Shown one piece after another: positions 57,794 to 64,000 of a stretch of DNA of 64,000 nt. The translations under genes were made by a program, and so were the position numbers. Location: NCBI RefSeq assembly GCF_009469615.1, contig NZ_SSXX01000002.1:671001-735000 (forward strand). Reading direction: 5' to 3'. The notes beneath the pieces are model-generated. The model was not told the origin of the DNA, did no database searches, and saw only the letters and a program-made list of their open reading frames with translations. Position 1 is the first letter of the stretch. Every line of letters begins with the position of its first letter. The DNA comes from Dechloromonas sp. H13. Lineage in GTDB: Bacteria; Pseudomonadota; Gammaproteobacteria; Burkholderiales; Rhodocyclaceae.

Positions 57794-58852
57794 TCAGGAC
57801 ACGACGGCCAGCGGGATGCTGGCGGGGCGCCGCCGCGGCCGTTCGTCGGCGAATTGCGCGCGCGCCCGCAACTGCCCGCAGCCGCCGTCGACGTCCTGGC
57901 CGGCCGAATCGCGCAGCTTGGTCAGGATGCGCCGGCGATGCAGGCTGCGTACCAGTTCGGCGGCCCGCTCGCCGGGCGGGCGGCGGAAGGCGAGGGCGTC
58001 GACCGTGTTGTAGGGGATCAGGTTCATGATCGCGTACTTGCCGGTCAGCAGGCGGACGATGCCGTCCATTTCCTCGTCGCTGTCGTTGATGCCTGCGAGC
58101 AGCGTCCATTGGTACTGGATCGGGTAGCCGGTGGTGCGTGCGTAGCGTTCGCCTAGTTCGACCAGTTCCTCGGGATCGATGCGCGGCGCCTTGGGCAGCA
58201 GGCGGGCGCGCAGTTCGGGATTGGTCGAATGCAGCGACAGGGCCAGCGCCGGCACGACGCGCTGCTGCGGTAGACGCTCGAAAACGCGGTAATCGCCGAC
58301 CGTCGAGAAGACCAGGTTCTTGTGCCCGATGCCGCCGGCGGTGCCGAGCAGATCGATGGCGTCGAGGACGTTGTCGAGGTTGTGCGCCGGCTCGCCCATG
58401 CCCATGAAGACGACGCGCTTCACCGTGCGCCGGGCGCGCGCAAGGACGACCTGGGCGACGATCTCGGCGCTCTCGACCTGGCGCAGCAGGCCGTCGCGCC
58501 CGGTCATGCAGAACTGGCAGCCGACCGCGCAGCCGACCTGGCTGGAAACGCAGACGCCGTCGCGCGGTAGCAGCACGCTCTCGACGGTCTGGCCGTCGGC
58601 GAGTTCGACCAGTAGCCGTTCCGAGCCATCGGCGCCGGGGTGGGCGGAACGCAGGCGGGCGAGGTTGCGCAGTTCCGCTTCGAGCCCGGGCAGGGCGGTG
58701 CGCAGCGCCAGCGGCAGGTAGTCTTCGGCGCGCTGGCGGCGGGTGCCGGCGGCCAGTGGCCGGGCCGCGGTCCACGCGCGCAGCACGCGCGCTTCGTGGC
58801 AGGGCAGGGCGCCGGCCGCCTGCAGTTTGTGGCGGAGTTGTTCGATGCGCAT
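57794..58852 (-). CDS. RlmN-family radical SAM RNA methyltransferase
   Basis: 352-aa enzyme of the Cfr/RlmN family that methylates C2/C8 of adenosine in rRNA or tRNA. The cluster motif is CAVGCQFCMTG (CxxxCxxC). The second catalytic Cys is present in GQDVDGGCGQL near the C terminus. MGMGEPAHNLDNVL and LALSLHSTNPELR are family motifs. RlmN is usually elsewhere in betaproteobacterial genomes, so this may be a paralogue. I chose the ATG at 58852; the preceding frame into rnfE lacks family similarity. It lies 10 nt upstream of nth. Confidence 0.87.
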   Translation of the reverse strand: MRIEQLRHKLQAAGALPCHEARVLRAWTAARPLAAGTRRQRAEDYLPLALRTALPGLEAELRNLARLRSAHPGADGSERLLVELADGQTVESVLLPRDGVCVSSQVGCAVGCQFCMTGRDGLLRQVESAEIVAQVVLARARRTVKRVVFMGMGEPAHNLDNVLDAIDLLGTAGGIGHKNLVFSTVGDYRVFERLPQQRVVPALALSLHSTNPELRARLLPKAPRIDPEELVELGERYARTTGYPIQYQWTLLAGINDSDEEMDGIVRLLTGKYAIMNLIPYNTVDALAFRRPPGERAAELVRSLHRRRILTKLRDSAGQDVDGGCGQLRARAQFADERPRRRPASIPLAVVS

Positions 58853-58880
58853 GGCGCGCGAAGGCGGGCGGGCCGGCGGC

Positions 58881-59570
58881 TCAGTGGGCGCCGGCGGTGG
58901 CCACCGACGCCGGCGGCTTGCGCTGGGCGCGCGCAGCGGCGCGGGCATCCATCCAGTTCTTCCAGGCGATCATGCAGCCGAGCAGGATGAAGGCGCCGGG
59001 CGGCAGCAGGGCGAGGAGGAAGCCGGGATAGCTTTCGGGCAGCAGCTGGATCGGCTGCAGGCTGGGGAAGACCATGTCGATGCCGCCGAACAGCGTGCCG
59101 CTGCCGAGCAGTTCGCGCATGCCGCCGAGCAGGGCCAGGGTCCACAGCATGCCGACGCCCATGAAGACACCGTCGAAGGTGGATTGCAGCGGTGGGTTCT
59201 TGGCGGCGAAGGCTTCGACGCGGGCGAGCACGATGCAGTTGGTGACGATCAGCGGGATGAAGATGCCGAGCACCAGATACAGCTCGTGCAGATTGGCGTT
59301 GAACAGCAGGTCGACAACGGTGACCAGCGCGGCGACGATGAGGATGAAGACCGGGATGCGAATCTCGTGCGGGATGAAATTGCGCAGCGAGGCGACGGCG
59401 ACGTTGGACAGCGCCATCACCAGGATCGTCGCGAGCGACAGCATGATGCCGTTGACCGCGTTGGTGGTCACCGCCAGCAGCGGGCACAGGCCGAGGATCT
59501 GCACGATCGAGGTGTTCTGTTTCCAGACGCCGTTGTGGGCGATGGTGCGGAATTCGTCGCGGGTGATCAT
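58881..59570 (-). CDS. rnfE: Electron transport complex subunit RnfE/RsxE
   Basis: 229-aa inner-membrane subunit of the Rnf complex, which couples ferredoxin:NAD+ electron transfer to ion translocation (or reduces SoxR in Rsx). Six transmembrane helices; signatures NTSIVQILGLCPLLAVTTNAV and IFIPLIVTNCIVLARVEAF (shared with RnfA) bear the membrane Cys that bind the intramembrane Fe/[2Fe-2S] site. It overlaps rnfG by 4 nt. It closes the rnfABCDGE order. Confidence 0.96.
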   Translation of the reverse strand: MITRDEFRTIAHNGVWKQNTSIVQILGLCPLLAVTTNAVNGIMLSLATILVMALSNVAVASLRNFIPHEIRIPVFILIVAALVTVVDLLFNANLHELYLVLGIFIPLIVTNCIVLARVEAFAAKNPPLQSTFDGVFMGVGMLWTLALLGGMRELLGSGTLFGGIDMVFPSLQPIQLLPESYPGFLLALLPPGAFILLGCMIAWKNWMDARAAARAQRKPPASVATAGAH

Positions 59571-60235
59571 TTGGCGGCTCCCGTTTCGGCAAAAATCTGG
59601 TCGCGGTTGGCGGCGGCCCACTTGACGGCCTTCAGTACGGCCTTGGACACGGCGCGCGGGGTGACGGTTGCGCCCGCGTGATAGTCGATGCGGCCGCCGT
59701 CCTTCTTCACCTTCCACTCGTTGTCGGCGACCTGGGCCAGCGACAGGCCGGCGAACTGGGTGATCCATGGATGGGTCTTGTTCTTGTCCTTCTTGACCTC
59801 GATGTAGTCGCCGAGCCCCGGGGTCTCCTTGTGCTGGGTGACGCGCACGCCGGCCACCTGGCCGTCGGCGCGCACGGCGACGATCAGCCGGATCTTGCCG
59901 GCGTAGCCGTCCGGCGCGACCGATTCGAAGACCATGGCCACCGGTTGGCCGCCCTTGCGCGCGCGGTAGAGGGCGGTCGGATCGGCGAGGCCGAGTTCCG
60001 GCGTCGGCGGCAGGGTGATGGTGTCGGCGAGCAGCGCGTTGTCGTATTCGCTGCGCGGCAGCACCTCGTCGACCAGCTTCATCTTCTCCTCGGCGGCCGA
60101 GGCTTCGATCGCCGGCTTGGTCCACAGGTAGGCGCCGGACAGCAGGCCGGTGAAGATGATGACGAAGACGAAGAGGATCGCCGCCGTGCGCGCGGCCATG
60201 CCGGCGGCGGAAAATTCCTTGGGTACCGCGGTCAT
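59567..60235 (-). CDS. rnfG: Electron transport complex subunit RnfG/RsxG
   Basis: 222-aa periplasmic flavoprotein with one N-terminal transmembrane helix (~17-38, AILFVFVIIFTGLLSGAYLW). The covalent FMN attachment site is in HAGATVTPRAV (Thr in the S/A-GAT-x-T motif). KETPGLGDYIE is another family motif. It starts 4 nt inside the rnfD stop. Length matches the family (~200). Confidence 0.95.
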   Translation of the reverse strand: MTAVPKEFSAAGMAARTAAILFVFVIIFTGLLSGAYLWTKPAIEASAAEEKMKLVDEVLPRSEYDNALLADTITLPPTPELGLADPTALYRARKGGQPVAMVFESVAPDGYAGKIRLIVAVRADGQVAGVRVTQHKETPGLGDYIEVKKDKNKTHPWITQFAGLSLAQVADNEWKVKKDGGRIDYHAGATVTPRAVSKAVLKAVKWAAANRDQIFAETGAAK

Positions 60236-61248
60236 GCCTTGTCCTTCATGCCGAAGATCGGCGGCTGGGTCAGCAGGTCGATCAGCGGCGCGCACAGGTT
60301 CATCAGCAGCACGGCGAAGGCGACGCCGTCCGGGTAGCCGCCGAAGACGCGGATGATGTAGGCGAGCAGGCCGGCGCCGGCGCCGAAGATCAGCTTGCCG
60401 CGTGGCGTCGTGCAGCCGGAGACGGGGTCGGTGGCGATGAAGAAGGCACCGATCATGGCGCCGCCGGAGAACAGGTGGAATAGCGGGCTGGCGAACTGCG
60501 CCGGCTTGTACAGCCAGAGCGCGCCGGAGATCAGCACCAGCGCGCCGATGAAGGCGACCGGCACGTGCCAGGTGATCAGCTTGCGCTGCCACAGCCACAG
60601 GCCGCCGAGCAGGTAGCCGGCGGCCACCCATTCCCAGCCGCGCCCGGCGAAGTTGCCGAAGATGTCCTGGTTGGCCAGCAGCTGGGCGACGTCGACGCCG
60701 CTGTCGCCGAGCTTGAGCGCCGTCTTCAGAGCATCGAGCGGCGTCGCGCCGGACAGCGCATCGACGCGCGGCGCCAGGCCGAGGATGACGTTGAGCTGCT
60801 CGACCAGCGGCATCTGCAGGCCGACGCTCGGCCACTGCGACATCAGCGCCGGGAAGGAAACGATGCAGACGGCGAAGGCGACCATCGCCGGGTTGAACGG
60901 GTTCTGCCCGAGGCCGCCGTAAAGGTGCTTGGCGACGACGATGGCGAACACGGTGCCGAGGGCGACCAGCCACCACGGGGCGAGCGGCGGGAAGGTGAGG
61001 GCGATCAGCCAGGCGGTGACGACGGCCGAGCCGTCGGAGAGGAACATCGCCTGCGGCTTGCCGCGCAGCTTGAGCATCAGCGATTCGGCGAGCAGCGCGG
61101 CGGCCGAGGCGATTGCCAGCTGGACCAGGATGGCCGGGCCGATCAGCCAGGCGTAGGCGACGATGCCGGGCACCAGCGCGATGCAGACCTGTGTCATGAC
61201 CTGGCTGACGCTGACGTCCTTGAGGAGATAGGGGGCGGGGGCGAACAT
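60232..61248 (-). CDS. rnfD: Electron transport complex subunit RnfD/RsxD
   Basis: 338-aa polytopic inner-membrane subunit with covalent FMN at Thr of LSGATPLDAL (SGAT motif). The N terminus APYLLKDVSVSQVMTQV and the C-terminal GGYPDGVAFAVLLMN are conserved. It pairs with RnfE to form the ion path. It overlaps rnfC by one nt and rnfG by 4 nt. Confidence 0.96.
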   Translation of the reverse strand: MFAPAPYLLKDVSVSQVMTQVCIALVPGIVAYAWLIGPAILVQLAIASAAALLAESLMLKLRGKPQAMFLSDGSAVVTAWLIALTFPPLAPWWLVALGTVFAIVVAKHLYGGLGQNPFNPAMVAFAVCIVSFPALMSQWPSVGLQMPLVEQLNVILGLAPRVDALSGATPLDALKTALKLGDSGVDVAQLLANQDIFGNFAGRGWEWVAAGYLLGGLWLWQRKLITWHVPVAFIGALVLISGALWLYKPAQFASPLFHLFSGGAMIGAFFIATDPVSGCTTPRGKLIFGAGAGLLAYIIRVFGGYPDGVAFAVLLMNLCAPLIDLLTQPPIFGMKDKA

Positions 61249-62981
61249 CACTCGGTTTTCTCGCCGGCCGGGCTGGCCGCGTCGGCGTCGGTCAGGTGGG
61301 CGACCTGGCGGCGCGCTTCGATTTCGTCGATTTCCTTCTGCTGGGCGCCGCTCAGCGCCTCGACATTCTTCGGCTGGGCGGCTTCGCGTTGCGCCTTGGC
61401 GCGCGCCATGGCCGCCTCGATGGTGGCCTTTTTGGCCTCTTTTGCGGCGTCGACCGCAGCAGGCGCCACTTCCGGCGCGGCCGCGGCGGTCTCCGCTGCG
61501 TCGCCCCCGGCGGCGGCCGCGGCCGCCGCTTCCGCCGCCTTCTTGGCGGCCTGGGCGGCGGCGGCCCTGGCCAGCTTTTCGGCCTTTTCCGCCTTTTCGC
61601 GCTCCTCGCGCAACTGCTTGAACTCGAAACGCGCCTTGGCACCGTCGGCTGCGTTCTTCTCGCGTTCGCGCGCCCAGATCTCGCTCTTGGCGAAGCGGAA
61701 ATACTGGACCAGCGGAATGCGCGACGGGCAGACGAAGGAACAGCAGCCGCATTCGATGCAATCGAAGATGTGGTACTCCTGCGTCTTGCCAAAGTTTTTG
61801 GCGCGGGCGAACCAGTACATCTCGAACGGTTGCAGTTCGTGCGGGCAGGCCTGGGCACACGCGCCGCAGCGGATGCACGGCATTTCCGGCGGCTTGGGCG
61901 GGAACAGGCGGTCGTCGTGGGCGATCAGGCAGTTGGTTGCCTTGACCACCGGCACGTGCGGGTCGGGCACCAGGAAGCCCATCATCGGGCCGCCCATGAT
62001 GATGCCGTCGGTATCCGGGTGCGGTGTGGCGAGCTTGAGCAGCTCGTCCATCGGCGTGCCGATCAGCACTTCGTAGTTGCGCGGTGCGTGGACATTGCCG
62101 GTGACGGTGACCAGGCGCGAAACGACCGGCTCGCCGTGGGCGATGGCACGCCACGCAGTGTAGGCGGTGGCGACGTTGAAGCACTGGACGCCGAGGTCGG
62201 TCGAGCGCTTGGCGGCCGGCACCTCCTTGCCGGTCAGGACGCGGATCAGCTGCTTGGCGCCGCCGGCCGGATAGAGCGTCGGCACCGGGACGACCAAAAA
62301 CGGCTCCTGCAGCGCGTCGACCGCAGCACGCATGGCGGCGGCGGCTTCCGGCTTGTTGTCTTCGATACCGATCAGCACCTTCTTCGGCTGCAGCAGGTCG
62401 CGGAAGATGCCGATGCCGCGCACGACTTCCTCGGCGCGCTCGCGCATCAGGAGGTCGTCGCAGGTGATGAAGGGCTCGCACTCGGCGCCGTTGATGATCA
62501 GTTCTTCCATCGGCACCGTCTTCGAGGCGGTCAGCTTGCCGTGGGTCGGGAAGACGGCGCCGCCGAGGCCGACGACGCCGGCCTGCTGCAGGCGTTCGCG
62601 AACTTCCTCGGGGGTCAGGGCCTTGTAGTCGACGGCCTCACGGGGAATCCACTCGTCCCTGCCGTCCGGCTCGATGACCACGCACAGCGCGTCGAGGCCC
62701 GAAGGATGGGGCTGCACGTGCATCGCCACCTCGACGACGGTGCCCGAGGTCGGGGCATGCACGGCGGCGGAGATCCAGCCGTCGGCCTCGCCGATCAACT
62801 GGCCCTTCAGCACCTTGTCGCCGGCCGCGACGACCGGTCGCGGCGTGCCGCCGATGCTCTGGTGCAGCGGCACGACGAGGCGCGACGGCAACGGCGCCTG
62901 GGCGATCGGCAGGGTGACGGATTGCGTCTTGTTGGTCGGCGGCTTGACCCCGCCCTTGAACTTGAACAGGTTCATCAGCAT
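61248..62981 (-). CDS. rnfC: Electron transport complex subunit RnfC/RsxC
   Basis: 577-aa cytoplasmic NADH/FMN-binding, iron-sulfur subunit. N-terminal FKGGVKPPTNKTQS; nucleotide/flavin region GLGGAVFPTHGK and NGAECEPFITCDDLLM; then two 4Fe-4S motifs CIRCGACAQACP and CIECGCCSFVCP. The ~110-residue C-terminal tail is Ala/Lys/Glu-rich (~450-577) as in E. coli RsxC but shorter. The ATG at 62981 overlaps the rnfB stop; an ATG two codons later has better ribosome-site spacing. Confidence 0.96.
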   Translation of the reverse strand: MLMNLFKFKGGVKPPTNKTQSVTLPIAQAPLPSRLVVPLHQSIGGTPRPVVAAGDKVLKGQLIGEADGWISAAVHAPTSGTVVEVAMHVQPHPSGLDALCVVIEPDGRDEWIPREAVDYKALTPEEVRERLQQAGVVGLGGAVFPTHGKLTASKTVPMEELIINGAECEPFITCDDLLMRERAEEVVRGIGIFRDLLQPKKVLIGIEDNKPEAAAAMRAAVDALQEPFLVVPVPTLYPAGGAKQLIRVLTGKEVPAAKRSTDLGVQCFNVATAYTAWRAIAHGEPVVSRLVTVTGNVHAPRNYEVLIGTPMDELLKLATPHPDTDGIIMGGPMMGFLVPDPHVPVVKATNCLIAHDDRLFPPKPPEMPCIRCGACAQACPHELQPFEMYWFARAKNFGKTQEYHIFDCIECGCCSFVCPSRIPLVQYFRFAKSEIWAREREKNAADGAKARFEFKQLREEREKAEKAEKLARAAAAQAAKKAAEAAAAAAAGGDAAETAAAAPEVAPAAVDAAKEAKKATIEAAMARAKAQREAAQPKNVEALSGAQQKEIDEIEARRQVAHLTDADAASPAGEKTE

Positions 62982-63541
62982 CAGGCAGCCTCTTTCAGCG
63001 CGGCGGCCTTGATTTCTACCACGGGGTATTTCCACTTCCAGTTGTCGATGTTCTCAGCGATCGGCTCCATGCGGATGCATTCGACCGGGCACGGCGGCAG
63101 GCACAGTTCGCAGCCGGTGCACAGCGGGGCGACGATGGTGTGCATCTGCTTGGCGGCGCCGACGATGGCATCGACCGGACAGGCCTGGATGCACAGCGTG
63201 CAGCCGATGCAGGTGTTTTCGTCGATGATGGCTATCTGCTTGGGCTTTTCCTCGGCATCCAGCGGCTTGACCTCGCGGCCGAGCAGGTCCGCCAGGCGCT
63301 GCACGCCCTCGACGCCGCCCGGCGGGCACTTGTTGATTTCCTCGCCCTTGGCGATCGCTTCAGCGTAGGGTTTGCAGCCCGGGTAGCCGCACTGGCCGCA
63401 TTGCGTCTGCGGCAGGATGGCGTCGATCTTGTCGACCAGCGGGTCGCCCTCGACCTTGAACTTGATCGAGGCGAAGCCGAGCGCGGCACCGAGCACGACG
63501 GCGCCGAGGGCCATGATGGCGATGGCGAGCAGGATGTCCAT
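62981..63541 (-). CDS. rnfB: Electron transport complex subunit RnfB/RsxB
   Basis: 186-aa membrane-anchored ferredoxin-like subunit. An N-terminal transmembrane helix (~3-25) precedes a Fe-S domain [15 protein letters not shown] plus CPPGG. Two [4Fe-4S] motifs follow: [16 protein letters not shown] and [16 protein letters not shown]. It passes electrons between RnfC and the membrane subunits. It starts 5 nt downstream of rnfA. Confidence 0.96.
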   Translation of the reverse strand: MDILLAIAIMALGAVVLGAALGFASIKFKVEGDPLVDKIDAILPQTQCGQCGYPGCKPYAEAIAKGEEINKCPPGGVEGVQRLADLLGREVKPLDAEEKPKQIAIIDENTCIGCTLCIQACPVDAIVGAAKQMHTIVAPLCTGCELCLPPCPVECIRMEPIAENIDNWKWKYPVVEIKAAALKEAA

Positions 63542-63546
63542 GGCGC

Positions 63547-64000
63547 CTACTGGTACTTGTCCAGGCCGGCGAAGCCCATGAAGGCGAGCGCCATCAGGCC
63601 GGCGGTGACCATGGCGATGGCGACGCCGCGGAAATAAACAGGCACTTCGGCGCCCTCGACGCGCTCGCGGATGCCGGCGAAGAGGATCAGCACCAGCGAG
63701 AAGCCGACCGCGCTGCCGGCACCGAAAAGGAGCGACTCGACGAAGTTGTGGCCGTTGGCGATGTTGAGCAGCGGCACGCCGAGCACGGCGCAGTTGGTGG
63801 TGATCAGCGGCAGGTAGATGCCCAGTGTCTGCTGCAGCGTCGGCGAGGTCTTGGCGATGACCATCTCGGTCAGCTGGACGATGGCGGCGATGGTGACGAT
63901 GAAGGACAGCGTGCGCAGGTATTCCAGCCCGAAGGGCATGAGCAGGAAATGGTCGATGATGTAGCTCGCCCCAGTCGCCATGGTCAGCACGAAGGTCGTC
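63547..64000 (-). CDS. rnfA: Electron transport complex subunit RnfA/RsxA (partial)
   Basis: C-terminal ~150 of about 193 residues; the 5' end is beyond the window. The Met at 63990 is internal, since coding continues to the window edge ([10 protein letters not shown]). Conserved [22 protein letters not shown] carries the intramembrane Cys; [20 protein letters not shown] ends the protein. It pairs with RnfE around the membrane iron-sulfur site. Confidence 0.95.
   Translation of the reverse strand, partial: TTFVLTMATGASYIIDHFLLMPFGLEYLRTLSFIVTIAAIVQLTEMVIAKTSPTLQQTLGIYLPLITTNCAVLGVPLLNIANGHNFVESLLFGAGSAVGFSLVLILFAGIRERVEGAEVPVYFRGVAIAMVTAGLMALAFMGFAGLDKYQ

Noticed and set aside
61296..63368. 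Long plus-strand open frame (690 codons) opposite rnfB/rnfC
   Set aside because: A shadow of the well-supported iron-sulfur subunits on the minus strand.

Overview
The window is high-GC, densely coding bacterial DNA. Its gene content points to a facultatively anaerobic betaproteobacterium, most likely Rhodocyclales (Azospira/Dechloromonas-like): an FNR/Anr-type regulator beside hemN, an Rnf/Rsx electron-transport operon followed by nth, PQQ synthesis, an octaheme cytochrome, selD, class Ia ribonucleotide reductase and abundant c-di-GMP signalling. No rRNA, tRNA, transposase, prophage or CRISPR array was seen. The taxonomic placement is inference from gene content and style only.

Layout. (1) 1-5 kb: a proline-rich repeat autotransporter-like protein and an octaheme/TPR cytochrome. 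(2) 5-9 kb: PQQ genes in the unusual order pqqB-pqqC / pqqA-pqqD without pqqE, then a porin. Both pqqA and the porin are preceded by sigma-54-type -24/-12 promoters. (3) 9-20 kb: fnr and hemN diverge around an FNR box; then a TauE/SafE-like membrane protein, a universal stress protein, copper ATPase, PAS-PAS-GGDEF-EAL protein, copper chaperone, selD and a MscS channel. (4) 20-33.5 kb: an iron island. On the + strand are a siderophore receptor, PiuC-type dioxygenase, FMN hydroxy-acid dehydrogenase and Fe3+-binding protein. On the - strand are bfd, two complementary bacterioferritin subunits, an FtrABCD-type ferrous-iron transporter with an inserted porin, exbD-exbB-tonB and hemP. Fur-like boxes stand at each outer promoter region. 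(5) 33.7-38.4 kb: nrdA-nrdB-acetyltransferase under a cobalamin riboswitch. (6) 38.4-40.6 kb: a Fur-box-preceded operon of four uncharacterised proteins (24, 71, 150 and 425 aa). (7) 40.7-52.9 kb: DEAD-box helicase, ferritin-like DUF455 protein, aldo/keto reductase, phosphate transporter with its DUF47 partner, greB, htpG with a textbook heat-shock promoter, a diguanylate cyclase and a secreted Cys-rich protein. (8) 53-64 kb: an orphan GspE-type ATPase, an ODP-type di-iron protein, DUF1841/FIST, nth, an RlmN-family protein and rnfE-G-D-C-B-A, with rnfA cut by the window end.

The iron genes form one functional unit: outer-membrane uptake, TonB energisation, periplasmic Fe handling, inner-membrane permease, storage as bacterioferritin and release by Bfd.

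The most unusual noncoding signal is a paired short repeat with sense-strand consensus GC(C/A)AGC(C/A)AGCC. It sits 12-44 nt before the start codons of six genes, all in the iron island or the adjacent Fur-preceded operon, always in the same orientation relative to transcription. Other noncoding signals are a two-copy palindromic element with compensatory stem changes, and over-representation of the 9-mer GCGGTCGAC.
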